A stretch of 6,715 nucleotides of DNA from Bacteroidales bacterium (GCA_028697515.1 JAQVEY010000133.1:1-6715), one strand, 5' to 3'; positions 1-6,715 are shown, counted from the first letter of the stretch. The notes: generated from the sequence alone by a model not told the origin. A program made the numbers and translations.

Positions 1-725
1 AGAATAAATTCATTGCTTTATCATCTTATAAATTTCAAAATAAACGCAAAAGCAATGAAGAAATAGAAAAATATTTAAAAAAAGAAAATCTTTTAGGAAA
101 GAACTTTAATTTAATTTCTCTTGTTAGTTCAGATTCTCGCCAGACTATTGTACCTGACGTATTGTTCAGTCCAGGTTCGGAGAAAAGTATTTGGGAACTT
201 AATTTTGAACCAGATGAATCTTGTACAGTACTTTATTCTCATTTGGAGAAATCAGAAAACTTCGTACTCTTTGCTATAAACACTAACTTACATGATAAAA
301 TAAAATCATTGTTTCCGAATTCTAAACTAATCCCATCATCCCATTCATTTATTGAATCACATTTCACAAGAAATATACTCGAGGAGAACCAGACTAATGC
401 AAAGGTATATGTTCAGGTCTTTGATAACTACTTCGAATTGTTGGTTTTAAATAAATCTGGTATTAAATTATTTAATGTTTTTAGCTACTCAACAAGTAAT
501 GATGTTTTGTATTTTATAATTAATGTATTTGATAAGTTAAAATTATCACAAGCTGATACAGAACTTGTATTTTCAGGTTTTATAGATTCTGATAATTCAG
601 CTATTATTAATTTAAAGAAATTTGTTTCACAGGTATATCTTGAATCACAAAATACAGATTATAACTATTTCTATCGTTTTCAAGAAATAGCTCCCCATTA
701 TTTTTATAATTTTTTAAATATTTAA
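1..725 (+). CDS. DUF3822 family protein, 5' end cut off by window edge
   Basis: The reading frame is open from the first complete codon (position 3) to the TAA at 723-725, giving 240 residues. No start is visible, so the gene begins upstream of the window; the TTG at 162 is an internal leucine codon (VPDVLFSPG) and not a start. Family-like features are the TIVPDVLF segment about a fifth of the way in, followed by a W-x-LNF-type strand, and the later stretch KLFNVFSYSTSNDVLYFI with a following FDKLKL helix. These match my memory of DUF3822 (PF12864), a Bacteroidota protein of about 260-280 residues with no established activity. There is no membrane segment or signal peptide in the visible part, so it is probably cytosolic. 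The stop lies one base before the rsmD start, so the two genes are almost certainly co-transcribed and perhaps translationally coupled. The family call is fairly secure; the function is unknown. Confidence 0.85.
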   Translation, partial: NKFIALSSYKFQNKRKSNEEIEKYLKKENLLGKNFNLISLVSSDSRQTIVPDVLFSPGSEKSIWELNFEPDESCTVLYSHLEKSENFVLFAINTNLHDKIKSLFPNSKLIPSSHSFIESHFTRNILEENQTNAKVYVQVFDNYFELLVLNKSGIKLFNVFSYSTSNDVLYFIINVFDKLKLSQADTELVFSGFIDSDNSAIINLKKFVSQVYLESQNTDYNYFYRFQEIAPHYFYNFLNI

Positions 726-726
726 C

Positions 727-1266
727 ATGAGAATAATAGGGGGTAAGTATCGAGGAAAATTATTCAATCCTCCTTCTAATTTTAAAGCCAGACCAACAAC
801 CGATTTTGCTAAAGAGGCTTTGTTCAATATTTTTAATAATATGTATAATTTCGAGAATATCAACGTACTCGACCTTTTTAGTGGTACAGGTAGCATATCC
901 TACGAATTTATTAGCAGAGGAGTAAAGTCTCTTGTTGCAGTTGAAAGTAATTTTAATAATGCAAAATTTATTGAAAAACAATTAGAAAATATAGTTCATG
1001 ACAATGCAGTTGTAATTAAATCGGATGTTTTCAGATATCTTAATTCATGCAACAAAAAATTTGATCTTGTTTTTGCAGATCCACCTTATGATTTGTTAAA
1101 TATTGAAGAAATATATCATTCTATATTTAAAAATGGAATCTTATCCAATGCCTCATTACTTGTCATAGAACATTCCGACAAAAATGATTTTTCAAAATTC
1201 CCATATTTCAGTATGACCAAGAAATATGGATCGGTACATTTTAGTTTTTTTGAAACAGAAGATTAA
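727..1266 (+). CDS. rsmD: 16S rRNA (guanine(966)-N(2))-methyltransferase RsmD
   Basis: This 179-residue protein is a class I SAM-dependent methyltransferase. By family knowledge it puts the m2G mark at position 966 (E. coli numbering) of 16S rRNA, on the assembled small subunit in the cytosol. Visible signatures are the N-terminal RIIGGKYRGK (residues 2-11), RPTTDFAKEALFN (22-34, the conserved RPT-D--kEalFn segment), the SAM-binding loop LDLFSGTG (48-55), an acidic residue at the end of strand 2 (E73), D100 in the SDVF segment, and the catalytic N-methyltransferase motif DPPYD (118-122). Length is typical for the family (about 180-190). The ATG at 727 is chosen because RIIGGK follows it directly and it sits one base after the DUF3822 stop. 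All key motifs are present, so it should be active. It converges on the DUF456 gene with a one-base gap. Confidence 0.97.
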   Translation: MRIIGGKYRGKLFNPPSNFKARPTTDFAKEALFNIFNNMYNFENINVLDLFSGTGSISYEFISRGVKSLVAVESNFNNAKFIEKQLENIVHDNAVVIKSDVFRYLNSCNKKFDLVFADPPYDLLNIEEIYHSIFKNGILSNASLLVIEHSDKNDFSKFPYFSMTKKYGSVHFSFFETED

Positions 1267-1267
1267 A

Positions 1268-1783
1268 TTAGAAAAATCCTATTATTGCCTCTTTAATAAA
1301 GATAAAAGCAATAAAGCATGAAACTATAATTTTTAGCACAACTCCAAACATCAAACCCAGAAAAGAACCTAATGCTGCTTTTAATGATTTTTCGAATTTA
1401 GCATTATCACTGTTATCTTTTTTATGGTGATAGTGAAATAGCAACTCGCCTACTAGAGCTCCAATAAAAGGTCCTACAAATATACCAATAGGTGAAAAAA
1501 ATAGCCCAACAATAAGTCCCAGACCACTTCCACGAGTTCCCCATTTTGAGCCGCCAGCTTTTTTTGTTCCCCATACAGGCACAATATAATCTAATACGGT
1601 TGCTACTATTGCTAATATCGCAGTTAATATCAAAGTGAAAGTCGTAATGTCTGCTTTTGTGGTAAAATGTAATAATAATAAACCAATGTAACTCAATGGC
1701 GGACCTGGAATCACTGGCAAAATACAACCGATGAGTCCGGCAATTATAAAAACTAGGCCAATTATTAATAATGTAATATCCAT
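1268..1783 (-). CDS. DUF456 family small membrane protein
   Basis: The gene encodes 171 residues, mostly hydrophobic and glycine-rich. Likely membrane segments are at about residues 4-24, 27-41, 47-68, 86-116 (probably a re-entrant or double pass) and 136-164. Conserved-looking motifs typical of DUF456 (PF04306) are LPVIPGPPLSYIG (22-34), a D-Y pair (65-66), GGSKWGTRGSGLG (77-89) and GPFIGALVGE (104-113). A short charged loop, HYHHKKDNSDNAKFEKS (117-133), lies between the last two hydrophobic blocks. Length and glycine pattern fit the family. It should sit in the inner membrane; no biochemical role is established and I do not assign one. Its ATG is one base after the stop of the upstream lipoprotein gene, so it is probably the last gene of the batD-batE unit. 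Family confidence is high. Confidence 0.9.
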   Translation of the reverse strand: MDITLLIIGLVFIIAGLIGCILPVIPGPPLSYIGLLLLHFTTKADITTFTLILTAILAIVATVLDYIVPVWGTKKAGGSKWGTRGSGLGLIVGLFFSPIGIFVGPFIGALVGELLFHYHHKKDNSDNAKFEKSLKAALGSFLGLMFGVVLKIIVSCFIAFIFIKEAIIGFF

Positions 1784-1784
1784 A

Positions 1785-2213
1785 TTATTCAGTTTGTTCT
1801 TTTAACTTACGGGTAACTTCTTTATCAATGTCTTCTTTCGAGATTTCTATGGCAATATATGACTTATACATTCCTTTTTTTACAATAGTTTTAGAACAAA
1901 CAATGTTGATGTTATTAAGTATTGTTTTACGAATAGTAACAATTTTATTTTCATACTCAGGATCTTGAAGAAATGTTTGATGGCCATATTTGCTTACGAT
2001 ATAATTATCAACATTTTCGGCAATGTCAGCTTTTGCCATGTGTAGTGCTTTTTCTTCTGCAAATTGTTCATTAACACTGCTCGATTCGGAATATGACCTG
2101 AATGTTACATCGTCGCTACTGTAACTTTTACAAGGGTTCTTATACAACAAACTGCATGATTGCAAAATAAGAACAGATATAACAGCTATAAAGATTATTT
2201 TCATCTCTTTCAT
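1785..2213 (-). CDS. small lipoprotein with LPP20-like features, function unknown
   Basis: This 142-residue protein has a lipoprotein signal: charged N-terminus MKEMK, hydrophobic core IIFIAVISVLI (6-16), and lipobox LQSC with the acylated cysteine at residue 20. It should be lipidated and placed in the inner or outer membrane facing the periplasm or surface. The residues after the cysteine (SLLYKN) lack the acidic run associated with surface export in some Bacteroidota, so a periplasm-facing location is more likely. The mature part has an alanine/glutamate-rich helix (about 47-71, QFAEEKALHMAKADIAENVDNYI), a middle region, and a late strand GMYKSYIAIEI (114-124). This helix-then-strand order resembles LPP20-type lipoproteins (PF02169), but that is from pattern memory only. 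ATG at 2213 and ATG at 2204 are both possible starts, and either leaves the lipobox intact. It lies 48 bases after batE and one base before the DUF456 gene. Confidence 0.8.
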   Translation of the reverse strand: MKEMKIIFIAVISVLILQSCSLLYKNPCKSYSSDDVTFRSYSESSSVNEQFAEEKALHMAKADIAENVDNYIVSKYGHQTFLQDPEYENKIVTIRKTILNNINIVCSKTIVKKGMYKSYIAIEISKEDIDKEVTRKLKEQTE

Positions 2214-2261
2214 TTTTATAATTAATATTGATTTGCAATAATTATGCTTAGTTTTTGAATT

Positions 2262-3032
2262 TTATAATTTTCTTACATTTTCGGTAATTACCCAACCTTG
2301 TTTGCCGTCTGCAAGTTTTACGTTATACCATAAGTTTAAAGAATCAGTTATCTCTACTTTTAGCCCTTCGTTAACTTCAAATAAATTTGTGCTTTCATCT
2401 GAAGGCGCCGATTTAACTAAACTCGTTTCGAAGATAATAGCATATTTGTTATCGGTAATCATCTTTGCCTGTCCTATAGAAAAAATAAGACTGAAAACTG
2501 AAAAAATGAACATTATAATTGCTGAGTAAAATCCCGTTTTTCGAAGAATAATTCTTTTCGAAAACAGATAAAGCGAAATTGTTCCCAAACAAATTATAAA
2601 AAAGATAATACTTAAAATTGCCCACTTGTCAGTACTATTTATAGATACAATACTTTTGTACCACCGTAAATAAAAAACTTCTGGAACAATTTCTGTCTTG
2701 TTTCTAATTTTAGAATTCGCTATTTTTAAATTATGCTGTATGTCTTCGTCAGAGGGGTTTAGGATGCTTGCTTTTTCATAAAAATATATACTGTTGGCCA
2801 AGTCCCCCAAATTGTAATAGCAATTTCCCATATTATAAAACAGATCTGCCGAATAATAGGACTTTTCGTATATTTCCTCATAAATTGTTAATGCTTTTTC
2901 AAAATCTGAGTTTAGATAATAAGTCATTGCAGAATCAGACTTTGTATTAATATCATTCGCAAAAATATCCGACACAATAATCAGAAGCAATAATGTGATT
3001 GTAAGGTTCTTCATATATTTTGACTTTGACAT
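2262..3032 (-). CDS. batE: BatE-like TPR and SH3-domain membrane protein
   Basis: The gene encodes 256 residues. Order of parts: signal peptide (hydrophobic LTITLLLLIIVSDIFA, 10-25), a TPR region of about two repeats (35-105, including FYNMGNCYYNLGDLANSIYFYEKASILNPS), two membrane segments (about 138-157 and 168-188), and a C-terminal bacterial SH3 domain (about 196-256) with the typical closing LWYNVKLADGKQGWVITENVRKL. This TPR-TM-TM-SH3 plan is that of BatE in the Bacteroides aerotolerance operon; the TPR and SH3 domains would face the periplasm. ATG at 3032 is chosen because it is preceded by an A-rich stretch (AAGAAAAAAA), as is usual where Shine-Dalgarno sites are rare; ATG at 3014 (MKNLTITL) would give a shorter, cleaner signal peptide. 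It starts 17 bases after the batD stop, so it shares that transcript, and the batD nonsense codon could reduce its expression by polarity. No defect is seen in batE itself. Confidence 0.88.
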   Translation of the reverse strand: MSKSKYMKNLTITLLLLIIVSDIFANDINTKSDSAMTYYLNSDFEKALTIYEEIYEKSYYSADLFYNMGNCYYNLGDLANSIYFYEKASILNPSDEDIQHNLKIANSKIRNKTEIVPEVFYLRWYKSIVSINSTDKWAILSIIFFIICLGTISLYLFSKRIILRKTGFYSAIIMFIFSVFSLIFSIGQAKMITDNKYAIIFETSLVKSAPSDESTNLFEVNEGLKVEITDSLNLWYNVKLADGKQGWVITENVRKL

Positions 3033-3049
3033 TTTTTTTCTTAATTATA

Positions 3050-4303
3050 TTAGACTTTTAAATTTTTCTCAAGTTCTTCAATAATATCAACAGCTTCTTT
3101 ATAGATATACGATAATTCTGTTTCTTTAGAATTGGGCGAGAAGTGAGCATATTCGCATTTGTCAATTATATCAATTAATTTAATGCTAAGTGCTTTATCA
3201 GTTTTAATAGCTTCCATCACAATTAATATTTTGTCTTTTGTTAAGTCTGCCACAGCAATACCAAGCCTGTCTCCTGCATATCCCCACAAAGCTGAGATAA
3301 TTTCTTTATAAAATTCAGCTTTATTATTTTGGACCATAAATTTCTTTGCTTTTTTAAGTCTTTTTCTGGAAACCTTTCCGGCATGCTTTATTTTCATCAT
3401 TGCAATGTCCGCATTTTCTTTTATTTTTTTTCTTAAGAAGATTACTAATAGAATAAAAACAATTAATGGAAAGATGAAATAAAATATAAAGAAACCATCT
3501 GTAATAATCGGCATGTAATTTTGTGTAAGATTAAGGTCTTTGTTTTTAATGAATCTTATTTCTTCATCGCCAATGTACTCTATACTTTTCTGAGAATAAA
3601 CATAATCAGTTTCCCCGAATTTTGTGTCATTCTCATCTTTTCTTACTGCAAGATTGATGTCGTTGGTACTTATTGTCTTGTATTGTTTTGAGTTAGAATC
3701 AAAATACTGAAAGTTTATTTTACCTAGTTTAAAAATTCCTGGGTATCGCGGAATTACCGTAAATTCCCATGATTTTGAGCCATTCACTCCGGCAGTTGAT
3801 ACATTTGTATTATCATAGGACACAGGTTCGTAAACTTCAAATTCCTTTGGCCATACAATATCTGGAATTTCAATCATGTTGAAGTTCCCCGTACCACTAA
3901 GTATCAGTTTGAAGGTCACAGCATCGTTTATATTTACAGTGTCTGCAGATTGCGTCATTTTAATATTAAATGTCCCAATTGCTCCACTAAAATCATCTGA
4001 GGCAGGTGGAAGGTTTTTGACACTGATATTTATTTCTGGAGATTTAATTTTTCGCTGCACAGTTTCGTAATAACCATAAAACTGTGCCCAAAAATTATTT
4101 CCACCCGAAACGGCTTGTCGTACCTGACAATCAGCTTCACATGATTCTATTACAATATTGCCTGAATATCTGGGATACAATATGTATCTTTTAATTAGTG
4201 CAACATTATACGTTTGTCCGTTGAAAGTTTCTCTAGTGAAATTTAATCTTGTCGCAGATTCCAATTCCTCAGCATAAAAATCATCAAAAGAGGGAAATAT
4301 TAT
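3050..4303 (-). pseudogene. batD: batD, C-terminal part, downstream of an in-frame stop
   Basis: This is the continuation of BatD after the TAA at 4304-4306, in the same frame: 13 codons (IIFPSFDDFYAEE) then 404 more residues to the TAA at 3050-3052. The PSFDDF segment and FNGQTYNVALIKRYILYPRYSGNI are typical BatD core motifs. Counting the whole gene from ATG 4900, further Ig-like/beta regions span about 215-440, with a close cysteine pair (C254, C258) and an IPRYPG motif near 383-388. A single membrane segment lies at about 469-489, followed by a basic stretch (KKIKENADIAMMKIK, SRKRLKKAKK) and a cytosolic helical tail (ALWGYAGDRLGIAVADLTKDKI) to residue 616. It has no signal peptide and no ATG near its start: the TTG at 4264 is only leucine 213. 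It is therefore unlikely to be made or exported on its own. batE follows 17 bases later. Confidence 0.88.
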
Positions 4304-4306
4304 TTA
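4304..4306 (-). other. batD: in-frame nonsense codon (TAA) inside batD
   Basis: On the minus strand the codons read GTT AAC TAA ATA ATA TTT CCC TCT, that is SGVN-stop-IIFPSF. The stop is codon 199 of a 616-codon frame (4900-3053, stop at 3050-3052). Frame and homology are continuous on both sides, so a single base substitution accounts for it (for example from AAA, GAA, CAA or TAT/TAC). No insertion or deletion is needed. TAA is also the normal terminator of rsmD, batE, the lipoprotein gene and others here, so a changed genetic code is not a reasonable explanation. Confidence 0.9.
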
Positions 4307-4900
4307 GTTAACTCCTGAAAGATCAACTTTAGTGTATATTTTTATAGCCACATTTATAGGCTCTCCCTTATAAATACTTGTTTTGTCTGCAATTACTCTG
4401 ATAAATAAATCCTCGTTTGTTATTTCTTTTGGAGTATTACTGACTTGCGGCTGAGTTTCATTATAAAAATCGGCAAAAGGATCGTAAACATTGTTTCGTC
4501 TGTTGTTTTGAGCTTGAACTGGATCTTTTTGCACTTCTATAGTTACAGCGTTTGATGTGTAGTCTTTTCCATCTATACTAACAGTACCCCCAGTAATAGT
4601 AAATTTACCTACCGACTTAGGCTGAAATGTATACGTATAGGTATATGTATTTGATTGAGAATATTGACCGTTTACTATTTGTACATTTTGACTTGTTGAA
4701 ACAGAAGGTCCGCTAACTAACTTAAAATCTGATGAACTTCCTGGTTTAATGTTTGAACCTTGTTTGTTTAGACTATATTTGACCTGAAAATTCTGATTTA
4801 ATCCAACCTTGTTTGGCCCAGTTGCTTTAAAACTAAGCTCCTGAGATAATCCCCATAAACTTATAAAACCGATTAGTAAAATTAGTATTGTTCTCTTCAT
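4304..4900 (-). pseudogene. batD: batD, N-terminal part, ends at a premature TAA
   Basis: This is the start of BatD (Bacteroides aerotolerance protein, periplasm-facing and anchored by a C-terminal membrane segment in intact homologues). Translation from ATG 4900 gives 198 residues: signal peptide MKRTILILLIGFISLWGLS (1-19), a first beta-rich domain (about 20-123, ending TSNAVTIEV, with a TYTYTYTFQP strand at 87-96), an Asn/Gln-rich linker (about 126-160, including NNVYDPFADFYNE), and the start of the next domain, EDLFIRVIADKTSIYKGEPINVAIKIYTKVDLSGVN. KGEPI and the YTKV segment are usual in BatD. A TTG nine bases upstream (4909) keeps the frame open, but ATG 4900 gives the proper signal peptide and lies just downstream of the promoter at 4921-4950. 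Intact family members run to roughly 600 residues, so this product lacks about two thirds, including its membrane anchor. If made, it would be a soluble periplasmic fragment. Confidence 0.88.
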
Positions 4901-4920
4901 ATCTGTCAATTTTCGGCTTA

Positions 4921-4950
4921 CAAATTTAAAAAAATCACTTTAATTTACAA
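4921..4950 (-). promoter_or_regulatory. Bacteroidota-type promoter for batD
   Basis: On the minus strand a -7 box TAAATTTG (4928-4921) matches the Bacteroidota consensus TAnnTTTG exactly, and a -33 TTG (4950-4948) lies 19 nt upstream of it, which is the usual spacing. Transcription would start near 4914-4916, giving a leader of about 15 nt before ATG 4900. The prediction rests on motif match and position only. Confidence 0.65.
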
Positions 4951-4982
4951 TTATTATTAACACCATTTTTTGTTTTACAGCC

Positions 4983-5037
4983 TTTTAACGTAACATATTT
5001 TAAGATGTTTTTATTGTATCTTAAAAAAAAGTTAAAA
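4983..5037. repeat. nested inverted repeats in the batD/ABC divergent intergenic region
   Basis: A perfect 9-bp inverted repeat is present: TTTTAAGAT (4998-5006) and ATCTTAAAA (5018-5026), separated by 11 nt. Outside it, TTTTAAC (4983-4989) and GTTAAAA (5031-5037) form a second, 7-bp inverted pair. The rest of the 4901-5086 gap holds the batD promoter and plain AT-rich sequence. The element lies about 48 bp upstream of the batD -33 box and about 60 bp before the ABC gene start. It could be an operator for a dimeric regulator or a weak hairpin. Because it is nearly all A/T, chance is a real alternative. No clear promoter for the rightward gene is seen; the best -7 candidate, TAATTTTA (5055-5062), has one mismatch and no partner TTG at the right spacing. 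Confidence 0.4.
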
Positions 5038-5086
5038 AATCATAAAATATTTTCTAATTTTATCACAAAGTCAAAGTTGTAAAAAA

Positions 5087-6715
5087 ATGAACGATTTTAC
5101 TCTCGATTCACTCGCTAAGTTATTTGCTTTAGCTGCCAACAGACAAAGCGAAGAAAATTCGGATAGATTTGTAAATGTTTTTAAGTTGTTTTTGTCTGCA
5201 GAAATAGAAGATAAATTTATTGATGATTATGTAGATATATTTGTTAAATACTTACAAGACTTTAGCTCAGCTTCATCAAAAAAAAGAGTATCCTTAAATT
5301 CGGTCAAGTTAATTAAAATATGTGAAGATATAAGAGTAAATCTATCAATAACAGAACGCTTAATTATTATTTATTATTTAATCGTTCTAATAGAAGAAAC
5401 AGGTTTTTCTGATATCTCCAGAGCTTTTACAGAATTAATTTCTGATATGTTTGGAATATCTCACGATTTGTATTCTAATCTTAGTGATTTTATTAGTAAT
5501 AATAAGGGTGGTAAGTATCAAGTCCTATTTAATGACAGAACTCGTATCGCAGAAGTATTAATAACCGATTTAGATATTATTTTTATTAAACCGCTTGTAA
5601 ATGATTTGAAACTGAATGATAGAAATATTAAATCAGATAATGTGGTTTATATGTTGAAAGACTCAGTACTTGTTTTTAAAGATATTAAGAAGTTCTTTTA
5701 TCCTGAATTGTATCTACTCGCAGAAAATAACAAACATACAGGCACAGACAAGTTTTATCTAAAAATTCGTGACATAGAATTAGTTAAGAAGAATAAACAG
5801 ATATTACATAAGACCTCAGTTGATTTTTGTAGTGGAGAACTAATTGCTGTAATAGGAAAAAGTGGTAGCGGGAAAACTAGTTTTTTACGAAGTGTTGCGG
5901 GATTAGAAAAGAAGGCGAAAGGCAAAGTTTACTTTTTAGGAAATAATTCAAATCATGTATTAAATAAGGCATTTGTCCCTCAGAATAACGATTTTATTCC
6001 ATTATTTTCGGTCGAAGAACATTTGATACATAGATGTGATTTTTTGCAATTTTCTTCTGATAAGCTCAATCAAATGATTACTGAAGTTCTTGTTGACACA
6101 GGGCTAAGCGAAGAAAGAAAGCAGATAGTTTGTAAAAGTGATAAATCGACTTATCAATTGTCCGGTGGTCAGCAAAAAAGGTTAGGTATAGCGATGGAAT
6201 TATTAAATCAACCTGATGTGCTTTTTTTGGATGAGCCCACTTCTGGATTATCTTCTGAAGATTCTTATAAAATAATTACACTTTTGCGTTCGATTGCTAA
6301 TCAAAACAAAATTATTATTGCCTCGATACATCAGCCCGATTTTAATATTTTTATGATGTTTGATAAGGTATTGATAATTGACGAAGGTGGTTATCCTATT
6401 TATTTCGGCACTCCAGCAGAATCTGTTGATTATTTTAGAAAAATGCTTGCAAAAGTTGATAAAAACACCTTGATAGAAACAAAGTACAATCCTGCAGTTT
6501 TGTTAAAAATGATTGAAGAAAGACATTTTGATGAAAATGGTATTGCAATTGGTCAGCGAAAGATGATGGCATCTGATTATTATCAAGGTTTTATCAATAA
6601 TAGTCGATCAGAAATAAAAGGAGATAAATTACAAACCACTAAAACAAATAAACAAAACAATTTGATTTCATTTTTTAATCAGTTAAAATTTAGTTTTAGC
6701 GTTGATTTAAAACAA
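5087..6715 (+). CDS. TerB-like/ABCG-like ABC transporter ATP-binding protein, 3' end beyond window
   Basis: The frame runs from ATG 5087, preceded by an A-rich run (AAAAAA), to the window end without a stop: 543 residues, incomplete. Residues 1 to about 130 are all helical (LAKLFALAANRQSEENSDRFVNVFKLF, later LIKICEDIRVNLSITERLIIIYYLIVLIEETG) and resemble a TerB-like domain, though the acidic DG positions are degenerate. Residues 144-211 form a beta-rich segment that may be FHA-like (KLNDRNIKSDNVVYML). From about 222 there is an ABC domain: Walker A GKSGSGKT (257-264), Q-loop Q299, signature LSGGQ (358-362), Walker B VLFLDEP with D382 and E383, D-loop region TSGLSSEDS, and H-loop H415. The TSGL and SIHQP motifs point to the ABCG/White group. 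All ATPase residues are present, so it should hydrolyse ATP. In this group the membrane domain is usually fused downstream; here it would lie past 6715. The substrate cannot be inferred. It is transcribed divergently from batD. Confidence 0.88.
   Translation, partial: MNDFTLDSLAKLFALAANRQSEENSDRFVNVFKLFLSAEIEDKFIDDYVDIFVKYLQDFSSASSKKRVSLNSVKLIKICEDIRVNLSITERLIIIYYLIVLIEETGFSDISRAFTELISDMFGISHDLYSNLSDFISNNKGGKYQVLFNDRTRIAEVLITDLDIIFIKPLVNDLKLNDRNIKSDNVVYMLKDSVLVFKDIKKFFYPELYLLAENNKHTGTDKFYLKIRDIELVKKNKQILHKTSVDFCSGELIAVIGKSGSGKTSFLRSVAGLEKKAKGKVYFLGNNSNHVLNKAFVPQNNDFIPLFSVEEHLIHRCDFLQFSSDKLNQMITEVLVDTGLSEERKQIVCKSDKSTYQLSGGQQKRLGIAMELLNQPDVLFLDEPTSGLSSEDSYKIITLLRSIANQNKIIIASIHQPDFNIFMMFDKVLIIDEGGYPIYFGTPAESVDYFRKMLAKVDKNTLIETKYNPAVLLKMIEERHFDENGIAIGQRKMMASDYYQGFINNSRSEIKGDKLQTTKTNKQNNLISFFNQLKFSFSVDLKQ

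Noticed and set aside
162..725. A complete 187-residue gene starting at TTG 162
   Set aside because: The same frame is open back to position 3 and encodes DUF3822-like sequence upstream, so the gene is cut by the window edge and 162 is an internal leucine codon.
714..981. Short minus-strand open frames opposite rsmD
   Set aside because: They overlap a clear rsmD with intact motifs and show no recognisable protein features.
1284..1312. A hairpin (ATTGC...GCAAT around TCTTTA-A-TAAAGA) as a terminator for rsmD
   Set aside because: It lies in DUF456 coding sequence, is nearly all A/T, needs a very small loop, and lacks a following T-run on the plus strand.
3050..4264. An independent 404-residue gene starting at TTG 4264
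   Set aside because: Thirteen further codons of BatD sequence (IIFPSFDDFYAEE) precede the TTG in the same frame, and there is no signal peptide. It is the second part of batD.
4304..4306. A frameshift, or UAA readthrough/alternative genetic code, as the reason for the split batD
   Set aside because: Both halves are in the same frame, so no frameshift is needed. UAA ends other genes here normally, and I see no recoding element; a substitution or base-call error is simpler.
4620..4650. A short tandem-repeat look (TAT/TAC alternation) as a repeat element
   Set aside because: It simply encodes the TYTYTYT beta-strand of BatD and is too short to be a separate element.
5055..5062. TAATTTTA as a -7 box for the ABC gene
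   Set aside because: It has one mismatch at the conserved G, and no TTG lies 17-23 nt upstream; the AT-rich background yields such matches easily.

Overview
The window looks like a low-GC Bacteroidota (Bacteroidetes) chromosome, probably Bacteroidales or a neighbouring order. Four things suggest this: a DUF3822-rsmD gene pair, a batD-batE pair, a batD promoter that fits the Bacteroidota pattern (TTG, 19 nt, TAnnTTTG) with A-rich stretches rather than Shine-Dalgarno sites before starts, and a TerB-like/ABCG-like ABC protein of a type I associate with this phylum. Base composition is evenly AT-rich. I see no mobile element, tRNA, rRNA or CRISPR array.

Layout. Positions 1-1266 (+) hold the 3' part of a DUF3822 gene and the complete rsmD (16S rRNA guanine-N2 methyltransferase), one base apart. 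Positions 1268-4900 (-) hold one apparent operon, transcribed right to left: batD, batE, a small lipoprotein gene and a DUF456 membrane-protein gene. rsmD and the DUF456 gene converge with one base between their stop codons. Positions 4901-5086 are a divergent intergenic region with a good batD promoter and a nested inverted repeat. From 5087 to the window end (+) runs an ABC protein gene with an N-terminal TerB-like helical region and an ABCG-like nucleotide-binding domain; its membrane part lies beyond the window.

The most notable observation is that batD is interrupted by one in-frame TAA (4304-4306). Recognisable BatD sequence continues in the same frame on both sides, with nothing missing. 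The gene is therefore either a fresh nonsense pseudogene, a site of sequencing or assembly error, or, least likely, a readthrough case. The nominal second open frame begins at a TTG that is only an internal leucine codon.

BatD and BatE are membrane-anchored, periplasm-facing proteins of the Bat (Bacteroides aerotolerance) group, which normally work with MoxR, a DUF58 protein and BatA/B/C. None of those partners is next to batD here, and batD has its own promoter. RsmD acts on the ribosome and is unrelated to the Bat genes. I found no convincing evidence of a new defence, mobile or biosynthetic system; apart from the batD lesion this is ordinary core-genome sequence.
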